Origin: Teichococcus oryzae
Lineage (GTDB): Bacteria; Pseudomonadota; Alphaproteobacteria; Acetobacterales; Acetobacteraceae
Assembly: GCF_008386565.1 (NCBI RefSeq)
Contig: NZ_VUKA01000001.1
Span: 682,001 to 746,000, forward strand
Direction: 5' to 3'
DNA length: 64,000 nucleotides
Numbering within the stretch: the stretch's first letter is position 1; each line of letters opens with the position of its first letter. Below the pieces are notes generated by a model, which made no database searches, was not told the origin of the DNA, and saw nothing but the letters and a program-made list of their open reading frames with translations. Below, in pieces: positions 48,074-57,021 of the stretch. The position numbers and the translations under genes are program-made.

Positions 48074-48765
48074 GCCACCACGCCGCCTGCCATGGCGCCA
48101 GGAACCTCTTGTGACCCCGTAAGCGTGAGCGCAAGCGGCTGTGAAGCCCTTGCGCCCGGCGCGCCCGGAGGCCACACGGGAGCGGGAGGGGTGGAGGCGG
48201 GAATGAGCGTTGCAGTTCGGCAATTCCGGAGCGGCCTTGCAGGCAGGTTCACGGGCATCGCGGCCTGTTATCCGCGACATCGTGTTGTCCGTCCTGGGCC
48301 ATTCCCTGGCGCCATGAAGCGGCGGATGTTGCCCGGATGGGATGTTGCCCTACATCCGGTCTCCCGCATTGCCGCCGAAGGCGCCGGCACCATCCCGCAT
48401 AAGTATATAAGGCAAGCGAACGTACAACCAAGCGATGCCGTTCATCATCCTGCGCAATTCCGGGGGAAGGTGGCTGGCGCGGGGCCTGACTTGCCGCGCA
48501 GCGCGGCCACCACGCCCGTCAGGCGGGGCGCTGGCGAGGAAATCCTGTTCTTTGGCCATCGCCGGGGCCACCATGCCCTCGTCAGCGGCCTGGTTCCCGG
48601 CTCAGCCCTGCCGGATGCCACGATCCTTGGGGAGAAAGGCGTGGTGATCGACGACGTCCTGCCGGCGAATGGCGGCTGCGTCCTGCCGAGGCGCGCCCGT
48701 CCGGCGGCGGCCGGGGCATCCCGCCCTGGACCATCCGGCGGCAACCGGGGGGCCTTCCGCGGCTG
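48074..48765 (+). other. 692-bp region without a confident gene; possible coupled or decayed ORF before the AsmA gene
   Basis: This is the longest stretch without a recognisable gene. A plus-strand frame open from 48092 ends in TGA at 48764-48766, overlapping the AsmA start as TGATG. Its last 100 codons or so (from about 48470) have the G/C-rich third positions expected of genes here, including FFGHRRGHHALVSGLVPGSA. No family is recognised and no good start is seen. A second frame starting with ATG 48435 (MPFIILRNSGGRWLARGL) also looks coding for about 18 codons after an AT-rich, promoter-like stretch (48396-48430), then loses that quality. A frameshifted small gene is one reading; pure intergenic DNA is the other. 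Confidence 0.35.
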
Positions 48766-51678
48766 ATGCAGCCTTCCGCTTCCCGATCCGTGTTCCGCGT
48801 CCTTGCCGTCACGGTCCTGCTGCTGCTGCCGCTTCTGGTGCTGGCGGCGCTGTGGTTCGGGCCCCGCCTGACCGATTGGAACGAGCACCGGGACCGCCTG
48901 GCCATCCTCGCGGCCGGGCGGCTGGGCCAGCCCGTCACGCTGGAAGGGCCGGTGCGGCTGGTGTTGCTGCCGCAACCCATGCTGGAGGCGGGCGGCGTCA
49001 CCATCGGCGGCCCCGATGGGGAAGTGTCCGTTCAGGCGCAGGCCCTGCGGCTGCGGCTCGACTGGGTGGCGCTGCTGCGGCTGCAACTGGAGCCAAGGGA
49101 GATCGCGGTGGTTGGCGCCGAGATCCGGCTGCCCTGGCCGCCAAGCCCTGGCCAGCCCTTCCGCCCGCCACCCTGGCTCACCACGTTGCAGGGCCGCATC
49201 CAGGACAGCCAGGTGGAGATGGGCGGTCTCCGGCTCGACCAGGTGCAGGCCACCCTGACAGCCAGCGGCCCGAATGACGCCTTGCGCATCCAGGGCAGCT
49301 TCCGCTGGCGCCAGAAGGAGGCTGGGTTCGAGGCCACGCTGGGCCGCCCGGGGCTGGATGGCATCGCGCCACTGGCCCTGACGCTGACGGCGGCGCGCGC
49401 CTCGCTTTCGGCCAGCGGCGTGCTGCTTCCCGAGGGGGGCTTCGAGGGCAGCCTGCAAGGCGGGGGAAGCGACCTGTCGGCGCTGTTGCCGGCGCCGCAA
49501 GGCAGCTTCCGCCTGCGCGGCCGCTTGTCCGTCACCGCCGAGCTGCTGACCGCCGACGAGCTGGCGCTGGACCTTGGCGGCGCGCCGGTGCGCGGCGCGG
49601 CCACGCTGCGGGTCGCGCCCGCGCCGCGGATCGACCTCGCGCTCAGTGCCGGGCGGCTGGAGCTGGACCCCTGGGTGGCGGCGCTGCGGCAGGCGGGGCG
49701 GGTGCCGCTGCCCTTCGGCCTCGATCTGTCCGCCGAGGCGGCGGACTACCGCGGGATGACGCTTCGCCGCCTGCGTGGCGCCGCTTTTCTGGAAGGCGAC
49801 CGGCTGACGCTGACCGACCTTGGTGCCCTGCTGCCGGGCGACACGGAGGTGACGCTGAACGGCACCACCGCCCGCGCCGCGGAAGCGGTGCAGGGCGTGG
49901 CTCCCGCCGCACGGCTGGAAGTGTCCGGGCGGTTCCGCGGGGAAGACCTGCGCGCCACCCTGGCCGCGCTGGGGGCGCCGCTGGCCGGGATCGATCCGGC
50001 CCGGCTGCGTCGGGGGGAGGGGCGGTTCCGCCTCACCCTGGATGGCAACCAGATCGGCATGCCGGAATTCGCCGCCGTGCTGGATGGAGGACGGGTTTCC
50101 GGCGCCGGGACGCTGCGGCTGGGCGCCCGGCCGGCGCTGGGCCTGGGGCTGAACCTGGAGCGGCTGGCGCTGGATGGATGGCTGCCGCCGGGCACCGGCT
50201 GGGCCGACATCCAGGCGCGCCTGGCGGGGCTGGATGCCAATCTGCGCCTTTCGGCCGAGCAGGCGAGTTGGCACCAGTTGGCCGTGGGCGGCCTGTCCGC
50301 CGATCTGTCGCTGGAAAGCGGCCGGCTGACGGCGCGCCGCCTGGCCGGGCGCGTGGCGGAAACGGATCTTGTCCTGTCGGGGGTGGCGCAGCTGGGGGAA
50401 GTGCCGCGTTTGGCGGAACTGGCACTGGAAGCCACCGCCGAGCGTGGCGCGCCGATGATCGCCCTGCTGTCGCGAACGGGCACGGAATTGCCGCCGCTGG
50501 CGGATGGTCGGCTGGCGCTGCGCCTGTCCGGCAACGGGCCGCCTGGTGCGCTGGCGCTGCAAGGCAGCCTGGACCTCGGCGACCTGCGGGCGGAGGCGCA
50601 TGGCACGCTGGACCTGCCGGCGGCCCGGTATGCGGGGGCGGTGACGTTGCGCCATCCCGGCGCGCCACGGCTGTTGCAGGAAGCCTTTGGCCGCCAGTCC
50701 CCCGCCTGGCTGGGCGAGGGCTCGTTCTCGCTGGCCGGCAACGTGGCGATGCGGCTGGCGGGGGCGCAGCAGGAATGGTCCGCCAGCCATTTCGACCTGA
50801 TCGCCGCCGGCCTCAGGGTCGGCGGCCAGGTGCAGGCGGTTCTCGGCGAGGGGGTTCCCCGCTTCACCGGGCGGGTGGTGGCCGACACGCTGCCCTTGCC
50901 CGGCTTCGATCCCGCCTCGCGCGAGCCGCTGGACCTCGCGGCCCTGACCGGCCTTGAGGCTGAGCTGGCGGTGGTGGCGCACCGGGTGGAGCCCTTCGGG
51001 TTGCCGGCGCTGCAAGGCGCCTCGGCCCAGCTTCGCCTGTCCGGCGGCACGCTGCGGCTGGATGGGCTGCAGGCCCGGCTGGCCGGTGGCGCCCTGGGCG
51101 GGACGCTACGGGTGGAAGGCGCTACCAGCCCCCCGGCGATCACCCTGCAGGGCAAGCTGGGCGGCGTGCCGGTGACCGGCCCCCTGACGGGCCTGCCCGT
51201 GGACCTGCGGGCTGGCCAGATCGAAGCCGAGGCGGCGTTGCGCGCCGCCGGGTTCAGCCCGGCCGCGCTGCTGGCGACGCTGGCGGGCGAGGGGCGGTTG
51301 TCGGTCCGCGACGGGGTGCTGGAAGGGGTGGATCTGCGCGCCCTTCTCGCCGCGGCCGGGGCGCCGTCGATGCCGGAAGCGGAAAGCAGGATGCGCCACG
51401 CCCTGTCGGAGGGCGCCACCGGATTCGAGGCACTGGACGCCACGATCACGCTGGAGGCGGGCCGCGCCGTTCTGCGCGACGGCCGGCTGGCCGTGGCCGA
51501 GACGCCCGGCGCCAGCCTTCAAGGTGAGGTGGATCTGGCGCGGGGCGGGCTGAACCTTCTGTTGTCCGTGCAGGATGGCGATGCCCCGCCCTTCGGCCTG
51601 CGGCTGGGCGGCACCACGGGGGCGCCCCGGCCTGTGCCGGAACTGGCCGAATGGCTGCGCTGGCGCGCCGCCCGCTGA
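48766..51678 (+). CDS. AsmA family protein
   Basis: A 970-residue AsmA-like protein of the bridge-forming group (AsmA, TamB, YhdP) implicated in outer-membrane lipid homeostasis. The N-terminus has a membrane anchor (VLAVTVLLLLPLLVLAALWF, about residues 12-31) followed by the diagnostic LTDWNEHRDRLAILAAGRLGQPVTLEGPVRLVLLPQP. Long, repetitive beta-rich segments follow, many with a D-L-S-A/G-x-L-x-L pattern. The C-terminal AsmA_2 region (LLATLAGEGRLSVRDGVLEGVDLRALLAAAG) is conserved. It would span the periplasm from the inner membrane. It is transcribed away from fumC, and convergent with the ribbon-helix-helix gene. Confidence 0.92.
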   Translation: MQPSASRSVFRVLAVTVLLLLPLLVLAALWFGPRLTDWNEHRDRLAILAAGRLGQPVTLEGPVRLVLLPQPMLEAGGVTIGGPDGEVSVQAQALRLRLDWVALLRLQLEPREIAVVGAEIRLPWPPSPGQPFRPPPWLTTLQGRIQDSQVEMGGLRLDQVQATLTASGPNDALRIQGSFRWRQKEAGFEATLGRPGLDGIAPLALTLTAARASLSASGVLLPEGGFEGSLQGGGSDLSALLPAPQGSFRLRGRLSVTAELLTADELALDLGGAPVRGAATLRVAPAPRIDLALSAGRLELDPWVAALRQAGRVPLPFGLDLSAEAADYRGMTLRRLRGAAFLEGDRLTLTDLGALLPGDTEVTLNGTTARAAEAVQGVAPAARLEVSGRFRGEDLRATLAALGAPLAGIDPARLRRGEGRFRLTLDGNQIGMPEFAAVLDGGRVSGAGTLRLGARPALGLGLNLERLALDGWLPPGTGWADIQARLAGLDANLRLSAEQASWHQLAVGGLSADLSLESGRLTARRLAGRVAETDLVLSGVAQLGEVPRLAELALEATAERGAPMIALLSRTGTELPPLADGRLALRLSGNGPPGALALQGSLDLGDLRAEAHGTLDLPAARYAGAVTLRHPGAPRLLQEAFGRQSPAWLGEGSFSLAGNVAMRLAGAQQEWSASHFDLIAAGLRVGGQVQAVLGEGVPRFTGRVVADTLPLPGFDPASREPLDLAALTGLEAELAVVAHRVEPFGLPALQGASAQLRLSGGTLRLDGLQARLAGGALGGTLRVEGATSPPAITLQGKLGGVPVTGPLTGLPVDLRAGQIEAEAALRAAGFSPAALLATLAGEGRLSVRDGVLEGVDLRALLAAAGAPSMPEAESRMRHALSEGATGFEALDATITLEAGRAVLRDGRLAVAETPGASLQGEVDLARGGLNLLLSVQDGDAPPFGLRLGGTTGAPRPVPELAEWLRWRAAR

Positions 51679-51682
51679 CCCA

Positions 51683-51931
51683 TCATCCGGGCACCGGCCC
51701 GGTCTGCGCCGCTTCCTCCTGCGACAGCAGGGCGTGCACCCGCAGCGCGCTGGCGAGGGGAAGGTCGGGCTCCGTGCGGGCGGCGTCGACCTGCTGCACC
51801 AGGGCGGAAAGCGCCAGCCGCCGGGCCCGCGCCAGCGCTTCCAGCGCGCTCCAGAAGGCCGGCTCCAGCGCCACGCTGGTGCGGTGGCCGGCCAGGGTGA
51901 AGGACCGCTTCTGCAGATGCGGCCCGGTCAT
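51683..51931 (-). CDS. Ribbon-helix-helix domain protein (RHH_4 type)
   Basis: An 82-residue protein. The segment KRSFTLAGHRTSVALEPAFWSALEALARARRLALSALVQQVDAAR gives one short strand (TSVALEP) and two helices, the ribbon-helix-helix fold; the R-T-S-(V/I)-x-L-E-x-x-F-W-x-x-L pattern is that of the RHH_4 family common in alphaproteobacteria, whose role is unclear (possibly a small transcription factor). Its ATG overlaps the fumC stop by 4 bp, so it is probably translated with fumC and could report on or regulate the same unit. Confidence 0.82.
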   Translation of the reverse strand: MTGPHLQKRSFTLAGHRTSVALEPAFWSALEALARARRLALSALVQQVDAARTEPDLPLASALRVHALLSQEEAAQTGPVPG

Positions 51932-53340
51932 CCGGCCCCCGCCAGCGTCGCTCCGGGGGCCACCATCTCCTCCGGCTTGACCCAGCGGTCGAAATCCTCC
52001 GGCGAGACATGGCCGAGCTGGGCGGCCGCGTCCCGCAGCGTCAGGTTCTCGGCCAGGGCCTTCTTGCCGATCTGCACCGCCTTGTCATAGCCGATGCGCG
52101 GGTTCAGCACCGTCACCAGCATCAGCGACTTGGCGAGGTTCTCGGCGATGCGCGGCCGGTTCGGCTCCAGCTTGTCCACCATGTTGCGGGCGAAGCTTTC
52201 GGCCACATCGGCCAGCAACATCGCCGATTGCAGCGTGGCGTTGATGATGACGGGCTTGAAGACGTTGAGTTCCAGGTGGCCCTGGGCGCCGGCCACCGTG
52301 ACCGTCGTGTGGTTGCCCATCACCTGCGCGGCCACCATGGTCATGGCCTCCGACTGCGTCGGGTTGGTCTTGCCCGGCATGATGGAGGAGGAAAGGCCAT
52401 CGGCCGGGATCAGCAGCTCGGCGAAGCCCGAGCGCGGGCCGCTGCCCAGCAGCCGGATGTCGTTCGCCACCTTGTTCAGCGACACGGCGACCGTGTTCAG
52501 CACGCCCATCAGTTCGACGAAGCTGTCCTCGGCGCCCATGCCCTCGAACTTGTTGGGGTTGGGCTGGAAGTCGAGGCCGGTCAGCGCCCGGACATGTTCG
52601 CAGAACGCGGTGTCGAAATCCTTGTGGCGGTTCAGCCCGGTGCCGACGGCGGTGCCGCCCTGGGGCAGCAGCAGCAGCCGGGGCAGGGCGCCTCGCAGGC
52701 GGTCCTGGCCATGCGCCACCTGCGCCGCCCAGGCGGCGAATTCCTGGCCCAGCGTCACCGGCACCGCATCCATCAGATGGGTGCGCCCGACCTTGACGAT
52801 GTCGTCCCATTCCCGCGCCCGCTTCTCCAGGGAAGCGCGCAGCACGCCAAGCGCCGGGATCAGGCGCTGCACCACGGCCTCCGCCGCGGCGATGTGCATC
52901 GCGGTCGGGAAGCTGTCGTTGGAGGACTGGCCGCGATTGACGTGATCATTCGGGTGCACCGGCTTCCGGGTGCCGAGCTTCTGGCCCAGCATCTCGTTGG
53001 CGCGGTTCGAGATCACCTCATTGGCGTTCATGTTGGTCTGGGTGCCGGAGCCGGTCTGCCACACCGGCAGGGGGAAATCGGCGTCCCGCTGCCCCGCCGC
53101 GATCTCGGCGGCGGCGGCGATGATCGGGTCGGCGACCTCGGCCGGCAGTTCGCCCAGGGCCTTGTTGGCCTCGGCGGCGGCCTGCTTCTGCAGGCCCACG
53201 GCGCGGATCAGGATGCGGGGGAAGCGCTCCTCCCCGATCCGGAACAGGCGGCGGGCACGTTCGGTCTGTGGTCCCCAGTAGCGCCCGGCCTCGATCTCGA
53301 TCGTGCCGAGGCTGTCGGTTTCGGTACGGGTATCGGCCAT
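51928..53340 (-). CDS. fumC: Class II fumarate hydratase FumC
   Basis: A 470-residue iron-independent fumarase of the aspartase/fumarase superfamily (TCA cycle, fumarate to L-malate). The three conserved regions are present: TGSGTQTNMNANEVISNRA (about 96-114) with PVHPNDHVNRGQSSNDSFPT soon after, VGRTHLMDAVPVTLGQEF (about 184-201), and the mobile SS-loop SSSIMPGKTNPTQSEAMTMV with the catalytic Ser. The usual signature reads GSSxMPxKxNP, so the initial Gly is replaced by Ser. Full length. A class I fumarase is encoded 1.7 kb away. Confidence 0.96.
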   Translation of the reverse strand: MADTRTETDSLGTIEIEAGRYWGPQTERARRLFRIGEERFPRILIRAVGLQKQAAAEANKALGELPAEVADPIIAAAAEIAAGQRDADFPLPVWQTGSGTQTNMNANEVISNRANEMLGQKLGTRKPVHPNDHVNRGQSSNDSFPTAMHIAAAEAVVQRLIPALGVLRASLEKRAREWDDIVKVGRTHLMDAVPVTLGQEFAAWAAQVAHGQDRLRGALPRLLLLPQGGTAVGTGLNRHKDFDTAFCEHVRALTGLDFQPNPNKFEGMGAEDSFVELMGVLNTVAVSLNKVANDIRLLGSGPRSGFAELLIPADGLSSSIMPGKTNPTQSEAMTMVAAQVMGNHTTVTVAGAQGHLELNVFKPVIINATLQSAMLLADVAESFARNMVDKLEPNRPRIAENLAKSLMLVTVLNPRIGYDKAVQIGKKALAENLTLRDAAAQLGHVSPEDFDRWVKPEEMVAPGATLAGAG

Positions 53341-53399
53341 ATGCGGATCTCTCCTTGCAACAGGGAGATCAGGTCAGCTGGGCAATTCTCAAGGGCCAG

Positions 53400-53429
53400 A
53401 AACGAAAGGGCCGGCCCCGCGGCCAGCCC
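53400..53429 (-). terminator. Intrinsic terminator after the Pro/Tyr-rich protein gene
   Basis: On the minus strand GGGCTGGCC and GGCCGGCCC form a 9-bp stem (one G-T pair) with loop GCGG, followed by TTTCGTTTC. It starts 9 bp past the stop of the small secreted protein and separates it from fumC. Confidence 0.7.
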
Positions 53430-53437
53430 CACCTGGA

Positions 53438-53782
53438 TCACCAGCCGTAATAGTGCCGTGGCGGCGGAGGCGGCGGCGCGTAGTAGTAGACCTGCGGCGG
53501 CGGTGCATACACCACGGGCGGCGGCGCATACACGACCGGGGGCGGTGCGTAATAAATCCGGGGTGGCGGGGGCGGCGCGTAATAGGCGACGGGCGGCGGC
53601 GGCGGCGAAGCCAGGGCCGCGCCGGCCAGGGCGCCGACCGCCAGCCCACCGATGATCCCGGCGGCGACGGCGCCGCCATTGGAGCCGCGGCGGTGCCAGC
53701 CGCCGGCCTCGGCGGTGGGGGCTGCCAGCATCAGCGCCGCGCCCAACGCCACCGCCAGGCTCGCGGAACGAAGCATTCTCAT
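53438..53782 (-). CDS. Secreted Pro/Tyr-rich small protein with glycine zipper
   Basis: 114 residues. Signal peptide MRMLRSASLAVALGAALMLA ends near TAEAG. Next come a His/Arg/Ser-rich patch, a glycine-zipper hydrophobic helix (GGAVAAGIIGGLAVGALAGAAL, about residues 36-57), then a low-complexity tail of Pro and Tyr in which Y-(Y/V)-A-P-P-P units recur about six times, ending in RHYYGW. Such glycine-zipper proteins with P/Y tails are often surface- or outer-membrane-associated; the role is unknown. It stands alone with its own terminator. Confidence 0.8.
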   Translation of the reverse strand: MRMLRSASLAVALGAALMLAAPTAEAGGWHRRGSNGGAVAAGIIGGLAVGALAGAALASPPPPPVAYYAPPPPPRIYYAPPPVVYAPPPVVYAPPPQVYYYAPPPPPPRHYYGW

Positions 53783-53904
53783 GCTCGGGGCCTCCTGAAC
53801 TGCATGAACGCCATCATAGCAGCGATCGGCGCTGAATTGTGGCGCAGTTGGGGCTTCGGCGTGACGCTTTCCCGGGCGCCTGGATCGCTGGGGCTGCGCC
53901 GCCT

Positions 53905-54309
53905 TCAGGCAGCGGGGCCGTAGGTGGCGATCTCGATCAGGTTGCCATCCGGGTCGCGGCAATAAACCGAGGTGATCGGCCCGAACGCGCCGGCCTTGGG
54001 CACCGGGCCGGCCTCCACTGTGACGCCGCAATCATGCAGATGGGCGATCACGTCCTGTGCCGTCACCGCCACCACGAAGCACAGATCCTGGCTGCCGGGG
54101 ATCGGGGCCACGCCGGTGAACCATTCCTCCTGAGTCGCGGTTTGCGGGCGCAGGTTCAGCTTCTGGCCGCCGAACTTCAGGGCGGTGCGGCGATGCTCCC
54201 CGAAAGCGGCGCGCTCCATGCCCAGCACGCGCTGGTACCAGGAGGCGCTTTTCTCCAGATCGGCGCAGGTGATCACCAGATGGTCCAGCCGGTCGACCGC
54301 GAAACGCAT
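53905..54309 (-). CDS. VOC family protein (glyoxalase/dioxygenase superfamily)
   Basis: 134 residues making one vicinal-oxygen-chelate module: VDRLDHLVITCADLEKSASWYQRVLGM at the N-terminus (metal His in LDHLVI) and ITSVYCRDPDGNLIEIATY at the C-terminus (metal Glu in LIEI, with the D-P-D-G-N turn). The middle strand is KFGGQKLNLRP. Members include glyoxalase I, fosfomycin-resistance enzymes and dioxygenases; the substrate cannot be told. The start overlaps the RidA-family stop as ATGA, so the two form a small operon. Confidence 0.88.
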   Translation of the reverse strand: MRFAVDRLDHLVITCADLEKSASWYQRVLGMERAAFGEHRRTALKFGGQKLNLRPQTATQEEWFTGVAPIPGSQDLCFVVAVTAQDVIAHLHDCGVTVEAGPVPKAGAFGPITSVYCRDPDGNLIEIATYGPAA

Positions 54310-54728
54310 CAGGCCTGTCCCCCTTCATGTTGGTCCACGGGGACGGGGCCGTGCTGCGCCGTCACCTCGATCTCGATCCGCATCGCGCCTTCCTGCAGGC
54401 CCGCATGGATGAGCGTGGCGGCGGGGCGGATCGCGCCCAGCCATTTCCGCGTCACCGGCCAGCAGGCCGGCCAATCCTCGCGGCGCGGCACGATGTAGGT
54501 CACGCGCACCACCTGCTCCATGCCGGCGCCGGCCTGGGCCAGCGCCGCGGCGATGTTGCGGAAGCATTGCTCGCATTGTTCCGCCACGCCCTCCGGCATG
54601 GTCATGGTGGCATAGTCATAGCCGGTGGTGCCGGAAACATGCACGAAATCCCCGACGGCCACGGCCCGCGAATAACCGATCTCCGCCTCGAAGCGGCTGC
54701 CGGAGGAGATCAGGCGGCGGGGTGTCAC
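54309..54728 (-). CDS. RidA family protein (YjgF/YER057c/UK114)
   Basis: A 139-residue protein of the RidA superfamily, whose archetype hydrolyses reactive enamines and imines such as 2-aminoacrylate. Typical features are SRFEAEIGYSRAVAVGDFVHVSGTTGYD, EQCFRNIAAALAQAGAGMEQVVRVTYIV, and the C-terminal LIHAGLQEGAMRIEIEVTAQ, where the Arg corresponds in position to the substrate-binding Arg of RidA. The start is GTG at 54726-54728. It sits between a DUF2798 gene and a VOC gene, a possible small detoxification group. Confidence 0.88.
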   Translation of the reverse strand: MTPRRLISSGSRFEAEIGYSRAVAVGDFVHVSGTTGYDYATMTMPEGVAEQCEQCFRNIAAALAQAGAGMEQVVRVTYIVPRREDWPACWPVTRKWLGAIRPAATLIHAGLQEGAMRIEIEVTAQHGPVPVDQHEGGQA

Positions 54729-54735
54729 GGCCGGC

Positions 54736-54990
54736 TCAACCCGCGCTTTCCACCAGCCGCGACGTCAGGCGCCGGGCCAGGGGAAGCGCGAGAAGCAGGG
54801 TCGGGAAGGCGATCAGCCAGGACACGGCCCAGCTGGATGGCCAACTCGCCAGCGCCTCGGCGGTGAAGCCCAGCGCCTTCAGCGTCGCCACCCCGGACAC
54901 CACGCAGGTCATGATGATGGAAAGCAGGAGCGGCATCACCAGCCCGCCGAAGCGGGCCGGCACCCTGATCGATAAAGGCGAATGCGGCAT
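54736..54990 (-). CDS. DUF2798 two-helix membrane protein
   Basis: An 84-residue protein with two membrane helices: VMPLLLSIIMTCVVSGVATLKA (about 18-39) and WAVSWLIAFPTLLLALPLARRL (about 54-75). The patterns P-L-L-L-S-I-I-M-T-x-V-V-S-G-V-x-T and S-W-x-I-A-F-P-x-x-L-x-L-A-P/L-x-A-R-R-L are those of DUF2798; no function is known for the family. It precedes the RidA-family gene by 7 bp and is probably its operon leader. Confidence 0.85.
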   Translation of the reverse strand: MPHSPLSIRVPARFGGLVMPLLLSIIMTCVVSGVATLKALGFTAEALASWPSSWAVSWLIAFPTLLLALPLARRLTSRLVESAG

Positions 54991-55074
54991 CCGGGTCCTT
55001 CCGCTGGTTGGCCGGCCGCGCTCATCTTCGCTGCAACGCGGCCGGCGTCCCTCCAGGGGTGGCGAAGGGCAGGC

Positions 55075-56790
55075 TTATTCCAGCCCTTCGTAGAAGTCGT
55101 TGCCCTTGTCGTCCACCACGATAAAGGCCGGGAAGTCCTCGACCTGGATCTTCCAGATCGCCTCCATGCCGAGCTCGGGATATTCCAGCACCTCGACCTT
55201 CCGGATACAGTCCTGCGCCAGCCGGGCCGCCGGGCCACCCACCGAGCCGAGGTAGAAGCCGCCATGCTGCTTGCAGGCATTGGTCACGGCCTTGGAGCGG
55301 TTGCCCTTGGCCAGCATGACCAGGCTGCCGCCGGCGGCCTGGAAGGCGGCCACGTAGCTGTCCATGCGCCCGGCCGTTGTCGGGCCGAAGGAGCCGGTGG
55401 GCATGCCCTCGGGCGTCTTGGCCGGGCCGGCGTAGTAGACCGGATGGTCCTTGATGTATTGCGGCAGGCCCTCGCCACGGTCGAGCCGCTCCTGCAGCTT
55501 GGCGTGGGCGATGTCGCGCGCCACGACAATGGTGCCGGTCAGCGAGACGCGGGTCTTCACCGGGTGGCGCGACAGCTCGGCGCGGATCTCGTCCATCGGG
55601 CGGTTGAGGTCGATCTTCACCACCTCGCCGCCCAGGATCTCATCCGTGGCCTCGGGCAGGAAACGGGCGGGGTCGTGCTCCAGCTCCTCGATGAACACGC
55701 CCTCCGGCGTGATCTTGGCCTTCACCTGGCGGTCGGCTGAGCAGGACACGCCGATGCCGATCGGCAGGGACGCGCCGTGTCGCGGCAGGCGGACAACGCG
55801 CACGTCGTGGCAGAAATACTTGCCACCGAACTGCGCGCCGATGCCGAGGTTCTGGGTCAGCTTGTGGACCTGCGCTTCCAACTCGGGGTCGCGGATGGCA
55901 TGGCCCGCCTTGCTGCCCACCGTCGGCAGCTCATCCAGGTAGCGGGTGGAGGCGAGCTTCACCGTCTTCAGCGTGGTCTCGGCCGAGGTGCCGCCGATCA
56001 CGATCGCCAGGTGGTAGGGCGGGCAGGCCGAGGTGCCCAGCGTCTTGATCTTCTCCTCCAGGAACTTCAGCAGCTTCTCCGGGTGCAGCACGGCGCGGGT
56101 CTGCTGGTAGAGGAAGGTCTTGTTGGCCGAGCCGCCGCCCTTGAGGACGAACATCATGTGGAACTCGTCCGCATGGTACTCGCCGGGGGAGGCGTAGATG
56201 TCGAACTGCACCGGCAGGTTGTTGCCGGTGTTCACCTCCTCGAAGGTCGAGAGCGGCGCCATCTGCGAGTAGCGCAGGTTGGTCTCGGTATAGGTGCGGT
56301 GGACGCCGTAGCTCAGCGCCTCCTCCTCATTGCCCTCGACCCAGACGCGCTGGCCCTTCTTGCCGAACACGATGGCGGTGCCGGTGTCCTGGCACATGGG
56401 CAGCTTGCCGCCGGCGGCGATGGAGGCGTTCTTCAGCAGGTCCAGCGCCACGAAGCGGTCATTGGCGCTGGCCTCCGGGTCCTTCAGGATGTTGGAGAGC
56501 TGCTGCAGGTGGCTGGGGCGCAGGAAGTGGGACACTTCCCGGCAGGCGGTGAAGGCCAGTTCCTCCAGCGCCTTGGGCGACACCTTCAGCACCGTCTTGC
56601 CATCGACCTCGACCGTCCGGATGCCCTCGATCGGCAGGCGGCGGTAGCGGGTCTTGTCTTCCCCCAGCGGCGTCATCGGGCTGTACAGGAAGTTGCCCGG
56701 GCGCTGCGGGCTGACCGGGGTGCCGGCATCCGTCTCGTTCAACGGGGTGTCGGCCAGTGGCGCGGCCGGGGGAATGTTGTCAGGGGTCAT
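55075..56790 (-). CDS. Class I fumarate hydratase (4Fe-4S)
   Basis: A 571-residue single-chain class I fumarase with the N-terminal alpha and C-terminal beta halves of the FumA/FumB group. Probable cluster cysteines are visible in [31 protein letters not shown] and [13 protein letters not shown]. The beta half contains [17 protein letters not shown] and [26 protein letters not shown] (swivelling-domain substrate loop) and a catalytic-region [10 protein letters not shown]. The start at 56788-56790 is preferred because upstream in-frame residues are low-complexity. It is oxygen-sensitive by family, complementing the iron-free FumC nearby. Confidence 0.95.
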   Translation of the reverse strand: MTPDNIPPAAPLADTPLNETDAGTPVSPQRPGNFLYSPMTPLGEDKTRYRRLPIEGIRTVEVDGKTVLKVSPKALEELAFTACREVSHFLRPSHLQQLSNILKDPEASANDRFVALDLLKNASIAAGGKLPMCQDTGTAIVFGKKGQRVWVEGNEEEALSYGVHRTYTETNLRYSQMAPLSTFEEVNTGNNLPVQFDIYASPGEYHADEFHMMFVLKGGGSANKTFLYQQTRAVLHPEKLLKFLEEKIKTLGTSACPPYHLAIVIGGTSAETTLKTVKLASTRYLDELPTVGSKAGHAIRDPELEAQVHKLTQNLGIGAQFGGKYFCHDVRVVRLPRHGASLPIGIGVSCSADRQVKAKITPEGVFIEELEHDPARFLPEATDEILGGEVVKIDLNRPMDEIRAELSRHPVKTRVSLTGTIVVARDIAHAKLQERLDRGEGLPQYIKDHPVYYAGPAKTPEGMPTGSFGPTTAGRMDSYVAAFQAAGGSLVMLAKGNRSKAVTNACKQHGGFYLGSVGGPAARLAQDCIRKVEVLEYPELGMEAIWKIQVEDFPAFIVVDDKGNDFYEGLE

Positions 56791-57021
56791 GGGGACGCTC
56801 CGGCAGGGATCGGGCAGTGGCTTGGGCAATGCCTTTGGGCGTCGCGACGCGCGGCGCCCCATTTTTCACGGTGGAGGTAGCGCAGCCGGCCCCACATTCC
56901 AACGGGGAATGGCCGCAGGCCTGGGGCGCGCCAACGGAACAGCCAAACTGGACAGCCCGGCCCCCGCCATGGCTGCATGGTGGCGCAACGCCGTCCCATC
57001 ACCGGCCAGGGAGCATGCCGC

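Noticed and set aside
48445-51015. An 856-codon minus-strand open frame opposite the AsmA gene
   Set aside because: The Arg/Gln/Gly-rich translation is typical of the reverse of a GC-rich gene, and the plus strand carries a well-defined AsmA protein.
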